43,007 bases of DNA from an uncultured Chloroflexota bacterium (GTDB lineage Bacteria > Chloroflexota > Anaerolineae > Aggregatilineales > Phototrophicaceae): positions 1 to 43,007 of the forward strand of contig CAIPFY010000388.1 of NCBI GenBank assembly GCA_903864435.1. The letters run 5' to 3'. Under the pieces are notes generated by a model. The model searched no databases, was not told where the DNA came from, and was given only the letters and a program-made list of their open reading frames with translations. Made by a program: the position numbers and the translations under genes. Shown here piece by piece: positions 7,673 to 18,025 of this stretch. How positions within the stretch are numbered: the stretch's first letter is position 1; every line of letters begins with the position of its first letter.

Positions 7673-10600
7673 TTATTCGCCGCCCATGTGGTTGCTGCCG
7701 ATGTCCATCAAGCCGGTGGGCAGTTTGGGCATACGCGCCCGTTCTTCGTCCTTGCCGAACTTGATAACCTCGCCCGATTCGGAAATGGCTTCCACCGCCA
7801 GACCGAGGCTTTGGAGTTCCTTCACCAGCACGCGGAAGCTGGTGGGGATGCCCGGTTCTTCGATGGGTTCGCCCTTCACGATGGCTTCGTAAGTCTTTAC
7901 GCGCCCCTGCACATCGTCCGATTTGACGGTGAGCATTTCCTGAAGGGTATAGGCCGCGCCGTAGGCTTCCAGCGCCCACACTTCCATTTCGCCGAACCGC
8001 TGACCGCCGAACTGTGCCTTACCGCCCAACGGTTGCTGGGTGACGAGGCTGTACGGGCCAGTGGAACGGGCGTGAACTTTGTCTTCGACCAGATGCGCCA
8101 GCTTGAGCATGTGAATGAGGCCGACTGTTACAGCGCGGTCAAAGCGTTCGCCGGTGCGCCCGTCGTACAGGCTGACTTTGCCGTAAATCGGCACCGGATG
8201 CCCGCTTTTGAACATGGCTTGATCGGCTACATCGCGCAGTTCTTTGCCGGTCATTTCCATCGGGATGCTGAGATCGGGGTCTGCCCACAGTGACCACTCG
8301 CGCAGGGCGGCGTCCAGAGCTTCCTGATCGCGTTCCTGCCGTTCGTCCAGCGAGAGGCCGGTCGGGTCCCAGAGCAGGACTCTGTCGGCGTTGTAACCCT
8401 TTTCGCGCAACCACTCCGCCAGCACTGTGCGGCGGGCATAGGTGTTGTCGGTGTTCAGCTTATCGAGATCATAGAGTTCGTTGGTGCCAAGCGTTTCGGA
8501 CAGGTACAGACGGCGCACTTCGTCGTCGTCTTCCACTTCGTCCGGGTTGAATTCATCGTAAGCCTGAATCCAGTCCCATGCCCGCTGGCTGATGTCGTGC
8601 CATGCGCGGTCAATCATCCACGCACGACCTTGTTCCGCCTGAATTTCGATTTCTTTGGCACCGTCGAACACCGGGGTGATGGCGCGGAAGCCGAGGCGAT
8701 CCGCCGCCCAACCGAGGTGAATTTCGAGTACCTGACCGATGTTCATACGACCGGGGACGCCTAGCGGGTTCAGGATGATTTCCACCGGACGACCATCCGA
8801 AAGGTAGGGCATATCTTCGATGGGGACGATCTTGGAGATCACACCCTTGTTCCCGTGACGGCCTGCCATCTTGTCGCCGACGGTCAGCTTACGCTTCTGT
8901 GCCACGCTCACGCGCACCATTTTTTCCACGCCCGCCGGCAGATCGGGGTGTTCTTCGCGGGTGAAGGTTTTCACATCCACCACTTTACCCTTCTCGCCAT
9001 GCGGCAACCGCAGCGAGGAGTCTTTCACTTCACGCGCCTGCTCACCGAAGATGGCACGTAGCAACTTTTCTTCCGGGCTGAGTTCTTTTTCGCCCTTCGG
9101 CGTAATCTTGCCGACCAGAATATCGTTCGGGCCGACTTCCGCGCCGATGCGGACGATACCGAATTCGTCGAGGTCTTTCAGCGCGTCTTCGCCCACGTTG
9201 GGAATGTCGTAGGTGATTTCTTCCGGCCCCAGCTTGGTGTCGCGGGCTTCTAGCTCATGCTTTTCGATGTGGATGCTGGTGAACTTGTCCTGACGCAGCA
9301 TTTCCTCGCTGATAAGCAGCGCGTCTTCGTAGTTACCGCCGTCCCATGACAGGAACGCGCCCAACACGTCATGACCGAGCGCGATATGCCCGTGAAACGT
9401 GGACGAACTATCGGCGATGACATCGCCCTTCTTGATGTACTGTCCCTTGTAGACAATCGGGCGCTGGTCAATACAGGTGCTCTGGTTAGAGCGATTGAAT
9501 TTACGCAGGCGGTAGATGTGTTCTTCGCCTTTTTCGTCGCGCAGGATGATGCGGTCGCCCTGTACGCTCAGGACTTCGCCCGCACGATCTGCCACCAGTA
9601 CCTGACCGCTGTCATACGCGGCTTGGCTTTCCATGCCGGTGCTGACAATCGGCACATCCGGGCGCAGCAGCGGAACGGCCTGACGCTGCATGTTGGAACC
9701 CATCAGCGCACGGTTGGCGTCGTCATGCTCAAGGAAGGGGATGAGCGCCGCGCTGATACCCACGATCTGCCGAGGTGCTACGTCCATGTAGTCCACACGG
9801 CGCGAGGTCATCACCATGAACTTCTGGTTGAAACGCACCGAAACGCGATCGTTCACAAACTGACCGCGCCCATCTACGGGCGAATTGGCCTGCGCCACGA
9901 TGTAGCCGTCTTCCACATCCGCCGACATGTAGATGATGCCTTTGCCGACGAACGGCATGACCGGCACTTTTTCGACGCCGGCTTTTTCCAGCTTGGCGGC
10001 GATGTCTTCGGTGATGGGGTTGCCATCTTCAATGATGGCCTTGCCCTTGCTGTCTTCGATGTCCTCACGGACGATGCGCCCGATCAAGTCGGGGTCATTC
10101 ACGGCGAGGAACTTGATAATTTCGCGGTAGGGGGTTTCGACAAACCCGTAGGTATTCACCCGCGCATAGCTGGCGAGACGACCAATCAGACCGATGTTCG
10201 GGCCTTCCGGCGTTTCAATCGGGCAGATACGTCCGTAATGGCTGTGATGCACGTCACGGACATCGAAACCGGCGCGTTCACGGCGCAAACCGCCGGGACC
10301 GAGCGCGGACAGTGTGCGCTTGTGCGTGAGTTCTGCCAGCGGGTTAGTCTGTTCCATGAACTGCGACAATTGCGACGAGCCGAAGAATTCACGGATGGCA
10401 GCCACCACCGGACGGATGTTCACCAGCGTGACCGGCGACAGGTTATCCGCCTCGCGGATGGACATGCGTTCCTTCACCACACGCTCGGTGCGGCGTAAAC
10501 CCACGCGCAGCTTGTTCTGGATCAACTCGCCCACCGTCTTGACGCGGCGGTTGCCCAGATGGTCAATATCGTCTTTTTTGGCCTCACCGTTGTTGATGAG

Positions 10601-11614
10601 GATCATGCGCTCGATCAGCTTCACAATATCGGACTTGGTGACGGTACGCACCCGCTGCGGGATGGTGGTCGCCAGACCGAGACGCTGATTGAGCTTATAA
10701 CGACCGACGCGCTCCAGATCGTAGCGGCGCTGGTCGAACAACTGGCTGTACAGATATTCGCGGGCGTTGTCCAGCGTGGGCGGGTCGCCGGGGCGCATGC
10801 GGCGGTAGAATTCCAGCAGCGCGGCTTCTGCGACGGTCTGTTCCTTCTTCAGTTCCCACGCGGGTTCCATCTTCAAGGTGCTGGCGATATAGGTGTGATC
10901 CGGGTTGTTATCCACCCCGGCGTACAGTGCCAGCAGTTCTTCATCAGAACCGGTCTGAATCGGCGATTGTTCGGCGGGCATTCCGTCGTTGACCGCTGCC
11001 AGTGCGCGCAGCAGAATGGTGACGGGAATGGTGCGCTTGCGGTTGAACTTAATCGTCAGGTAATCGGTCTTGCGCGTTTCAAATTCCATCCACGCGCCGC
11101 GATCGGGAATGAGCTTGGAGTTGGAGAGCAAGCGCCCGGTGGTACGGTCTTCTTCGGCATCAAAATACACGCCGGGGGAGCGAATGAGCTGGCTGACCAC
11201 CACGCGCTCGGTGCCGTTGATGATGAACGTGCCTTTGGCCGTCATCAGCGGGAAGTCGCCCATGAAGATGTCGGAGATCATCACCTCGTCGCCAGCTTCG
11301 CGGTTGACCAGCGCCACGCGGGCGTACAGGGGCGCCGAGAACGACATGTCGCGTTCGAGGCAAATTTCTTCGCTGTACTTGGGTTCCTCGAACCAGTAGC
11401 GGAGGCCGAGTTCTTGCGCCTCTTTACTGGTTCCCGGCAAGTACAACTTCAGGTTGTGGTTGAAGCTCTCGATCGGGCTGATCTCGTCAAAGAGTTCAGC
11501 CAGTCCGTGCTCCTGAAACCACTTGAAGGACTGCAACTGCACATCAATGAGGGACGGCAGTTCTTGCACGTCGGGCGTGCGGGCGTAGTTCTTCACATGG
11601 GTTAGACGTTGCAA
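7673..11614 (-). CDS. rpoB: DNA-directed RNA polymerase subunit beta
   Basis: This is the RNA polymerase beta subunit (about 1313 residues), which forms one side of the active-site cleft and the rifampicin pocket. Diagnostic stretches include '[17 protein letters not shown]', '[18 protein letters not shown]', '[12 protein letters not shown]' and '[18 protein letters not shown]'. Between 'TPVFDGA' and 'LYDGRTGE' there are about 162 residues where Escherichia coli has about 21, a large lineage-type insertion (8171-8656). The start is probably TTG at 11614, with GGAG 8 bases upstream; GTG at 11623 is in frame but touches that GGAG. rpoC and the rplKAJL genes, the usual neighbours, are absent. 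The gene has its own promoter (11772-11800) and terminator (7613-7644), so it seems monocistronic. Confidence 0.97.
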   Translation of the reverse strand: MQRLTHVKNYARTPDVQELPSLIDVQLQSFKWFQEHGLAELFDEISPIESFNHNLKLYLPGTSKEAQELGLRYWFEEPKYSEEICLERDMSFSAPLYARVALVNREAGDEVMISDIFMGDFPLMTAKGTFIINGTERVVVSQLIRSPGVYFDAEEDRTTGRLLSNSKLIPDRGAWMEFETRKTDYLTIKFNRKRTIPVTILLRALAAVNDGMPAEQSPIQTGSDEELLALYAGVDNNPDHTYIASTLKMEPAWELKKEQTVAEAALLEFYRRMRPGDPPTLDNAREYLYSQLFDQRRYDLERVGRYKLNQRLGLATTIPQRVRTVTKSDIVKLIERMILINNGEAKKDDIDHLGNRRVKTVGELIQNKLRVGLRRTERVVKERMSIREADNLSPVTLVNIRPVVAAIREFFGSSQLSQFMEQTNPLAELTHKRTLSALGPGGLRRERAGFDVRDVHHSHYGRICPIETPEGPNIGLIGRLASYARVNTYGFVETPYREIIKFLAVNDPDLIGRIVREDIEDSKGKAIIEDGNPITEDIAAKLEKAGVEKVPVMPFVGKGIIYMSADVEDGYIVAQANSPVDGRGQFVNDRVSVRFNQKFMVMTSRRVDYMDVAPRQIVGISAALIPFLEHDDANRALMGSNMQRQAVPLLRPDVPIVSTGMESQAAYDSGQVLVADRAGEVLSVQGDRIILRDEKGEEHIYRLRKFNRSNQSTCIDQRPIVYKGQYIKKGDVIADSSSTFHGHIALGHDVLGAFLSWDGGNYEDALLISEEMLRQDKFTSIHIEKHELEARDTKLGPEEITYDIPNVGEDALKDLDEFGIVRIGAEVGPNDILVGKITPKGEKELSPEEKLLRAIFGEQAREVKDSSLRLPHGEKGKVVDVKTFTREEHPDLPAGVEKMVRVSVAQKRKLTVGDKMAGRHGNKGVISKIVPIEDMPYLSDGRPVEIILNPLGVPGRMNIGQVLEIHLGWAADRLGFRAITPVFDGAKEIEIQAEQGRAWMIDRAWHDISQRAWDWIQAYDEFNPDEVEDDDEVRRLYLSETLGTNELYDLDKLNTDNTYARRTVLAEWLREKGYNADRVLLWDPTGLSLDERQERDQEALDAALREWSLWADPDLSIPMEMTGKELRDVADQAMFKSGHPVPIYGKVSLYDGRTGERFDRAVTVGLIHMLKLAHLVEDKVHARSTGPYSLVTQQPLGGKAQFGGQRFGEMEVWALEAYGAAYTLQEMLTVKSDDVQGRVKTYEAIVKGEPIEEPGIPTSFRVLVKELQSLGLAVEAISESGEVIKFGKDEERARMPKLPTGLMDIGSNHMGGE

Positions 11615-11771
11615 TTGCGTCACTCCTTATTCCAACCGCTTCTGAACAGGACGTGCGAATCCGTAGGTTCGTTTCGGAGTTGAATATGTCGGGGAAGGGT
11701 CATGGTTGCTGGTTTTGGCTGCCCATGCCGACGGCGAATCACAATAAAAAACGGGAATACCGCGAAAGAGC

Positions 11772-11800
11772 ATTCTACGAAAATATAGGCCGACTGTCAA
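11772..11800 (-). promoter_or_regulatory. Strong sigma-70-type promoter of rpoB
   Basis: The minus strand has a perfect TTGACA (11795-11800), exactly 17 bases, then TAGAAT (11772-11777). Transcription would start near 11765, giving a leader of about 150 bases before rpoB. It lies just beyond the stop codon of the upstream SDR gene, with no terminator between, so some read-through is also likely. Confidence 0.8.
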
Positions 11801-11831
11801 CTATCGAAAAACGATTTTGTCAGAGGTGGCA

Positions 11832-12815
11832 CTATACCAGCCCCCTCGCTCGATACCATGCATAGGTGTCGCGCAGGCTGGTTTCCATCGCCACCTGCGG
11901 CTGTGCCAGTTCCGCCCATGCCTTTGCGCCGTCGAAATAGATGTTTCGTGCGCCCAAACGGGTCTGGTCGCTGTCTACCGGCGTTTCGATGCCCAGTTTG
12001 CGTGCCAGTTCGACCAGCGTGGCGGCGGCGGGCAGTATCGCGCCGGGTAGCGGCAGGAACGGACGGCGCACCCCGACTACATCCGCGATCATCCCCAACC
12101 ATTCGCGGTGGGTGTAATTGGCGGTACACAGGATGTAGCGTTCGCCCGTTCGCCCGCGTTCCGCCGCCGCGAGGTGCATCCGCGCCACATCGCGCACGTC
12201 AATCACGGCGATTCCGCCCGGTGTGACGGGAACCAGCGCCCCCAACCGCTTGACTTGCACGATGTACGAGCCGGAAATCATGTTCAAATCGCCCGGCCCC
12301 ATCACCACCACCGGATTGACCGTGACCACATCCTGCCCGTTGGCGACGGCTTCCTGTGCCACTTTTTCCGCCAGCACTTTGCTATAGCCGTAAGGGAAGC
12401 GTTCGGGCGACAGGTTGAACGGTTCGCTTTCGGGGGCGGGTGTGCCATCGGCACGCAGCCCGACGGCGGCGGCGCTGCTGGTGAACACCACGCGCTTCAC
12501 GCCGGTTGCTCGCGCTGCTTCCAGCACCCGCCGCGTGCCTTCCACGTTGGCCTCGAACATGCGGCTGTGGTCGGCGCGCCAGTAATCGGCGACGGCAGCC
12601 ACATGGAACACCCAGTCGCAGCCTGCACAGGCGGCACGCAGCGAGTCCGCGTCCAGAATGTCGCCGATAGCGGACTCGTAATCTGTGCTTTCCAGCGCGT
12701 CCAGTTTGGATGAACGGCGGTGCAGTACCCGCGCCCGGTGTCCGGCTTCGTTCAATGCGCGGACGATGTGAGAGCCGACGAAACCTGTGCCGCCCGTGAC
12801 CAGCGCCAGAGCCAT
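11832..12815 (-). CDS. NAD-dependent epimerase, HpnA-like extended SDR
   Basis: The protein (about 327 residues) begins 'MALALVTGGTGFVGSH', a textbook Rossmann start, and carries 'TSSAAAVG' and 'YGYSKVLAE' (YxxxK) of extended SDRs. 'VFHVAAVADYW' and 'TVNPVVVMGPGD' resemble the dihydroflavonol-reductase-like group that includes hopanoid-associated sugar epimerases. It probably reduces or epimerises a small carbonyl or sugar substrate in the cytoplasm; no hopanoid genes are visible, so that link is untested. The start at 12815 places AAAGG about 10 bases upstream and leaves 4 bases after the sppA stop codon, so sppA and this gene are surely co-transcribed. An in-frame upstream extension inside sppA is not credible. 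Confidence 0.85.
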   Translation of the reverse strand: MALALVTGGTGFVGSHIVRALNEAGHRARVLHRRSSKLDALESTDYESAIGDILDADSLRAACAGCDWVFHVAAVADYWRADHSRMFEANVEGTRRVLEAARATGVKRVVFTSSAAAVGLRADGTPAPESEPFNLSPERFPYGYSKVLAEKVAQEAVANGQDVVTVNPVVVMGPGDLNMISGSYIVQVKRLGALVPVTPGGIAVIDVRDVARMHLAAAERGRTGERYILCTANYTHREWLGMIADVVGVRRPFLPLPGAILPAAATLVELARKLGIETPVDSDQTRLGARNIYFDGAKAWAELAQPQVAMETSLRDTYAWYRARGLV

Positions 12816-12819
12816 TGTG

Positions 12820-14520
12820 TTAGCCTTTCCATTCCAGCGGCAGCAGCACGCAGGATTTGCCGCCTGCAACCGTGTTTAAGTTCTCGTTCAGATAGGCCAA
12901 CGCCGCCGCCGGATTCGCCTTGTCCGCCAGTTGAGGCGGCAGCGGTTTGTCGGCATCGCCCATGATGACTAGCGGCGCATCGTCCGGCAGATTGGCAAGG
13001 CTGCGGGCTTTGCGGAGCGCCGTCCACAGGTCGCCTAGCTCGTCCACAAGGCCGTGTTCTTTGGCCTGCACGCCCGTCCACACCCGTCCGCCGCCCACTG
13101 CGTCCACCGCTGCCGCGTCCATGCGCCGCGCCCGTGCCACATGCCCGACGAACTGGCGGTAGATGCGTTCGATGGACTGGCGGGATCGTTCGCGCTGCGC
13201 CGGCGTGAAGGGCGCGAAATCGCTCTGATAAGCGGCATTGGTTCCGCGTGTAAATTCGAGGCGGTGAATGCTCAAGCGTTCATACAGGCCGCTGGTGACG
13301 GCTTTGGCGTTGATGACGCCGATTGAGCCGGTGATCGTCCCCGGTTGCGCCACGATCCACTGCGCGGGCGTGGCGACGTAATAGCCGCCGGAAGCCGCCA
13401 CCGCGTTCATATAGACCACGACGGGACGGCTGGCGGCCAGTTCCAGCAGGGCGGAGGTCATGGCTTCGGCGGCATCCGCTGCGCCGCCGCCGCTGTCCAC
13501 ATACACAATGACCGCCCCAACGCGGTCGTCGTTCATCAGTTCGCGCACCTGTGCCACCACTGTCAGGTCGCCCGCCCGTTCGCCGCCGATGAAGGGGATG
13601 GGTAGCTCGATAGGCGGCTTGCCGCTGGTTCCCGCCACCATCAATCCCTCAATCCGCAGCAGACCTACCACCTTATCGGCAGATTTGCGCCACTTCTTCA
13701 GCAGCTTTTTGTTGGCGGCTTCCCATGTCAGCCAGTGTTCGGCCTTCAGGCGGCGGAACAGGGACTCTTCTGTTTCGGCGGCATCCACATAGCCGTTTTG
13801 CAAGGCTTCCTCGTCCAGATAAGGGGCGGCATCAATCATCGCTCGCACCGCGTCGGCGCTCAACTTGCGCCCTTCAGCGATACCCTGCACCCACTGGTTG
13901 AATTGCGAGTCCAGCAGCCATTCCAACTGTTCGCGGCCTTCGGGCGAAATGTCATTGCGGGTGAACTGGTCGAACGCGCCTTTGTAGGGGCTGATGGCGA
14001 CGCTTTCCAGTTCCACGCCCACGCGGGCTAGTGCATCTTTCAGGAAGGTGGCTTCGCGGCGCATCCCGATGGTATTCAGTTCGCCGCCCGGTTGCAGCAC
14101 GATCTCATCGGTGGCGCTGGCGAGGTAGTAGGTGGCGTTGTCGTAGCCGAGCGCGAAACAGATTACGCGCTTGCCTTTGGCGCGTAAGCGCAGCAGGCTG
14201 CCGCGCAGGGTTTGCAAATCTGCCAGCGAGAGCGTCAGCCCGCGCAGGTGCAGGATAACGCCTTTGGGACGGGGGTCGTTGCCGATGCGTTCTAGCAGGC
14301 GATCTAGCTCCACGAGGCTGACAGGCGGCGCACCCAGCACGCGCTTGCGCAGCCAACTGCGCCGTTCCGGTAACAGCGGCATTTGCGCGGGCAGCAAGAT
14401 AGTGATGTAATCTATTTTGGAACGCTGTCGTCGCCAATTACTCAGCCAAAATGCTGCCCACCGAATGCCCCGGATGGGATTGAGCCGTTTGAGCATTCGC
14501 TGAAGTTTGATGCTGAACAT
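12820..14520 (-). CDS. sppA: Signal peptide peptidase SppA, 67K type (peptidase S49)
   Basis: This 566-residue serine protease has the duplicated long form of SppA. The N-terminal half holds the general-base lysine in 'SPYKGAFDQF', and the C-terminal half holds the nucleophile in 'AVAASGGYYVA', matching the Lys/Ser dyad split between the two repeats. 'VYVDSGGG' and 'GSIGVI' are the usual framing motifs. The family degrades cleaved signal peptides at the membrane. No clear N-terminal membrane helix is visible, although residues 1-30 are basic and amphipathic, so it may be peripheral on the cytoplasmic side. The SDR gene follows 4 bases downstream. The 177 bases between it and the divergent histidine kinase must hold both promoters; none stands out. 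Confidence 0.93.
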   Translation of the reverse strand: MFSIKLQRMLKRLNPIRGIRWAAFWLSNWRRQRSKIDYITILLPAQMPLLPERRSWLRKRVLGAPPVSLVELDRLLERIGNDPRPKGVILHLRGLTLSLADLQTLRGSLLRLRAKGKRVICFALGYDNATYYLASATDEIVLQPGGELNTIGMRREATFLKDALARVGVELESVAISPYKGAFDQFTRNDISPEGREQLEWLLDSQFNQWVQGIAEGRKLSADAVRAMIDAAPYLDEEALQNGYVDAAETEESLFRRLKAEHWLTWEAANKKLLKKWRKSADKVVGLLRIEGLMVAGTSGKPPIELPIPFIGGERAGDLTVVAQVRELMNDDRVGAVIVYVDSGGGAADAAEAMTSALLELAASRPVVVYMNAVAASGGYYVATPAQWIVAQPGTITGSIGVINAKAVTSGLYERLSIHRLEFTRGTNAAYQSDFAPFTPAQRERSRQSIERIYRQFVGHVARARRMDAAAVDAVGGGRVWTGVQAKEHGLVDELGDLWTALRKARSLANLPDDAPLVIMGDADKPLPPQLADKANPAAALAYLNENLNTVAGGKSCVLLPLEWKG

Positions 14521-14697
14521 GGGTCGTCACTTTCGCTGGATATTGAGATCAATGCGTTTTGTGATTGTTTATTGCGGTGATGATAGTAGAGAAGCATCTA
14601 TTTGCCTATGCCTCGCCTTTTTATGCGGTCAGTCGTACATGGGTGTTTTGAACCGCACCATCCACCACGTTGTGTTTGTGTAAGGAGATAAAGGTTG

Positions 14698-17600
14698 ATG
14701 GAAGTGACCATCAATACGGGTATGAAGTCCTATCTGGCGGCCTTAGCGCGGCATCTGGTCGCGCCGTTGGTTCCAATCACCCCTTCCGACCATACCCGCC
14801 GCGCACAGTTCATGCTCACTTTTTTCGGGTTGCTGGCTCCGCTGGTCATCCTCGGAGAATGGATGACTTCGGCAATTTCGATGAAGGATGGGTGGAGGCA
14901 TCACCCCAGCTTTGTGCCGTTGGCGATTGTGTTTACTGTCGTGATGCTGGTGATTCTCATTCGCACTTCGTATTACCGGATTGCGGCGGGGATTACCATC
15001 GGGGTGCTGGTGATCGCCGCTTTGTTGTCTATTGCGCTGGATACGCCGCCGGTGAACTTTTCCTCCTCCTCCTATCTCATTATGAGTATGTTGCTTGCCA
15101 GTGTGATGTTCTCGGTGCGCGGCGCGGCGCTGCTGGGTGTTTCACAAAATCTGGCGTTGTTCGTGCTGGCGCTGGCGATTCCTGCCGGACAGCGCGGGCC
15201 ACTGATGTTCGACTATATTTTCGCGCATTTGCTGGTTTCTATACTGGCGTTTTTGATTCTGCTGCATCAGCGGGTGCTGGATACGGACTGGAAAATCCGG
15301 CTTTCGGTACGTGAAGATGAATTGCGTTCTGATAACGCCGACATGGAACAGCGGGTGATGCAGCGCACGCAGGATTGGGCGCAGGCCAACGCCGATTTGA
15401 TTCAGCAAATCGCCGAACGCGAACATGCGGAACACCGTCTGGCGGAGGAACGCAACCTGTTGCGCACGCTGCTGGATAATCTGCCTGATCCGGTCTTTGT
15501 GGTTAATCGAGAGAGCCGTTACATCCTCTCGAATGCGGCACATGCGTTTATGGTGAGCAGCACTGGCAACCAAGAGGCCGTCATCAGCAAATATGTGCAT
15601 GAGGTGTTCGCGCAGAAGTTGGCGGACGAGTATAACCGCGAAGAACAGGAGATGATGCGGACAGGCGTTTCGAGCATCAATGCTTTGCAGGAGATTCAGG
15701 ACTGGCAGGGTGTGATGCACTACTACCTGATGAGCAAAATTCCCCTGCGGGATGCTGCGGGTCAGGTGATTGGTCTGGTCGGAATAGGCCATGACATCAC
15801 CGAACGTAAGCAGGCCGAAGACAAACTCACGACGGAGCGCAACCTGCTGACCACGCTGATTAACAACCTGCCGGATATGATTTTTATCCTTGACCGGGAG
15901 CGCCGCTACCTGATGACCAATCCCGCGCACAGCGAGATTATCAATGGTCGCTCGCCCGAATCGCTGGTGGGCAAAACCGTTTTCGATGTGATGCCCGCAG
16001 CCATTGCGCGGAATCTTGATGACGGTGATCGGTTCGTGATTGAAAGCGGACAGCAGATGCTTTCCGACGAAGAATTGTTTGTGGACAAGTCTGGCGAAAA
16101 TCGCTGGCTGTTGACCAGCAAAATCCCGTTGAGGGATGCCGATGGTCAGGTGAACGGACTGGTGGGCATTTCGCACGACATCACCGAGCGAAAAAAGTAC
16201 GAGATGTCGTTGCAACAGGCGAACGCCACGCTGGAACAGCGCGTGGTGGAACGTACTATCGAATTGCAACAGGCGAACGTGTCGCTGCAACAACAGATCG
16301 AGGAACGTCAGCAGGCCGAAGCCGCCGAACGCGAACAACGGGTGCTGGCGGAGGCGCTGCGCGATACCGCTGCTGCCATTAACAGCACCTTGAATTTAGA
16401 TGAAGTGTTGGATCGGATTCTGGTGTCCATCGGGCAGATTTTGCCATACGATACGGCCTCGATCATGCTGGTGGAAGGCGATATGGCACGGGTGGTGCAT
16501 GGTCGGGGGTTCGCAAAGCGCGGCCTGCGGATGGAGGATGTGCTGGCGCTGCGGTTGCCGATTGCCAAGCACAGCAACCTGCGCGAGATGTATGCGACGG
16601 GTCAGCCGATCATCATCAGCAACACCCGCGACCACCCCGACTGGTTAGAAGTGCCTGAAACCGCGTGGATTAACTCGTATGTGGCCGCCCCGATCCGGGT
16701 GGAAAACCGCGTGATGGGCTTCATCAATCTCGACTCGGCAGAGCCGGGGGGATTCGGGACGGTCGTCGCCGCGCATTTGCAGGCGTTTGCCGATCAAGCC
16801 GGAATTGCCATTCGCAACTCCAACCTTTTCGCCGAAATTCACAGCTACGCGGCAGAACTGGAGACGCGGGTGGCGGAACGTGCTGCCGAAGTGATGCGCG
16901 AACGGGCGCAACTGCGTGCCATTCTGGATTCGATACACGAGGGCGTGCTGGGGAATATCGGCGGGGATACGCCAACGGTGTACGTGAATAAAGGGCTGCT
17001 GGCGATGTTCGGCTATGAGGCGGATGAGTGGGACTACAGCTTCTTGCGGCAGCCGGAGATGAGCGATGAGGATTACGAGGCGGTCATGCTGTACCGCGAG
17101 AGTGTGCTGGATAAAGAGGGCGTGTGGCGCAGTCATGGAACGGCCAAACGCAAAGATGGCTGCGAGTTTGATGCGGAGTTTGTGGTGTCTGCCATTCAGG
17201 ATTCTGCCGGAAAGCGGGTGGGGGCGGTGACGATTGTGCGCGACATTAGCCTCGAAAAGGCGCTGCAAGAGTCGAAATCGTTGTTTGTCGCCAATGCGTC
17301 CCACGAACTGCGGACGCCGCTGACCAACATCATGACGCGCCTGTATCTGCTGCGCCGCCAACCGGAACGGTTAGCCGAACATATTGATGTGATGGAAGGT
17401 GTGTCACTGCGGATGCGAACCCTGATCGAACAGCTTCTCGATCTCTCCCGCTATGAGCGCGGGTTGATTCCGTTGAAGGTGGAAACGGCGAATTTGAACG
17501 AGATTATCCAGTCGGTCATTCAACTTCAGGGGTTGGAAGCCGACAAGAAGGGGATTAGCCTGCAATCGGTTCTGCCGGAGGATGTGCTGCTCATTCAGGC

Positions 17601-17949
17601 CGATGCCGAGCGCATCACGCAGGTCATCACCAATCTGGTCGTGAATGCCATCAACTACACGCCGGAGTCCGGGCAGGTGCGCATCGTGGTCGAGCAGTCG
17701 GTTTCCGCTGGCGGGAGTGCGCCTGTGCTGCGCGTGCATGTTCAGGACACCGGAATTGGTATGTCACCGGAACAACTGCTGCACATCTTTCAGCCGTTCT
17801 ATCGCGTCAGCCAGCAGGTGAAGGGGACGGGGTTGGGGTTGAGCATCGCCCGTCAGATCATGCTGCAACATGGCGGCGACATCGAGGTGCAGAGCGCAGC
17901 TGGCGTAGGTAGCCGCTTCACGCTGATCTTTCCTCCGAGTACGAACTAG
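14698..17949 (+). CDS. Membrane hybrid sensor: 6 TM, PAS-PAS-GAF-PAS, histidine kinase
   Basis: This sensor kinase of about 1083 residues has some six hydrophobic helices within residues 35-205, then a coiled coil. Two very similar PAS domains follow (about 250-370 and 378-500, each starting 'ERNLL.TL..NLPD'), then another coiled coil, a GAF domain (about 555-715) and a third PAS (735-855). The transmitter has 'NASHELRTPLTN' (phosphoacceptor His near 872) and the ATPase boxes 'NLVVNAINYTPE', 'DTGIGM' and 'GTGLGLSIAR'. It should autophosphorylate and pass the phosphate to a receiver not encoded alongside. The near-identical first two PAS domains suggest recent duplication. AAGGAG lies 10 bases before this ATG; a TTG three bases upstream of it is an alternative start. 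Confidence 0.93.
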   Translation: MEVTINTGMKSYLAALARHLVAPLVPITPSDHTRRAQFMLTFFGLLAPLVILGEWMTSAISMKDGWRHHPSFVPLAIVFTVVMLVILIRTSYYRIAAGITIGVLVIAALLSIALDTPPVNFSSSSYLIMSMLLASVMFSVRGAALLGVSQNLALFVLALAIPAGQRGPLMFDYIFAHLLVSILAFLILLHQRVLDTDWKIRLSVREDELRSDNADMEQRVMQRTQDWAQANADLIQQIAEREHAEHRLAEERNLLRTLLDNLPDPVFVVNRESRYILSNAAHAFMVSSTGNQEAVISKYVHEVFAQKLADEYNREEQEMMRTGVSSINALQEIQDWQGVMHYYLMSKIPLRDAAGQVIGLVGIGHDITERKQAEDKLTTERNLLTTLINNLPDMIFILDRERRYLMTNPAHSEIINGRSPESLVGKTVFDVMPAAIARNLDDGDRFVIESGQQMLSDEELFVDKSGENRWLLTSKIPLRDADGQVNGLVGISHDITERKKYEMSLQQANATLEQRVVERTIELQQANVSLQQQIEERQQAEAAEREQRVLAEALRDTAAAINSTLNLDEVLDRILVSIGQILPYDTASIMLVEGDMARVVHGRGFAKRGLRMEDVLALRLPIAKHSNLREMYATGQPIIISNTRDHPDWLEVPETAWINSYVAAPIRVENRVMGFINLDSAEPGGFGTVVAAHLQAFADQAGIAIRNSNLFAEIHSYAAELETRVAERAAEVMRERAQLRAILDSIHEGVLGNIGGDTPTVYVNKGLLAMFGYEADEWDYSFLRQPEMSDEDYEAVMLYRESVLDKEGVWRSHGTAKRKDGCEFDAEFVVSAIQDSAGKRVGAVTIVRDISLEKALQESKSLFVANASHELRTPLTNIMTRLYLLRRQPERLAEHIDVMEGVSLRMRTLIEQLLDLSRYERGLIPLKVETANLNEIIQSVIQLQGLEADKKGISLQSVLPEDVLLIQADAERITQVITNLVVNAINYTPESGQVRIVVEQSVSAGGSAPVLRVHVQDTGIGMSPEQLLHIFQPFYRVSQQVKGTGLGLSIARQIMLQHGGDIEVQSAAGVGSRFTLIFPPSTN

Positions 17950-18025
17950 CCAGCGGGGAGTGCAGCGGCTACAATCGCTCCCCGTATCCTGTTGTTCATC
18001 GCATTTTAAATGCAAAGGTCTGTGC

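Noticed and set aside
9371-10498. Long rightward open frame of 375 codons inside rpoB
   Set aside because: It is antisense to well-conserved rpoB sequence, its product is His/Arg/Asp-rich without any domain pattern, and similar antisense frames cover rpoB from 7658 to 11605. This is a result of GC-rich codon use.
14521-14697. sppA-kinase gap checked for RNA genes or strong promoters
   Set aside because: Only weak -10-like words occur and no structure stands out.
15142-16338. 398-codon leftward frame opposite the histidine kinase
   Set aside because: It is antisense to PAS-domain coding sequence, rich in His, Gln and Arg, and lacks a ribosome site or recognisable motif.
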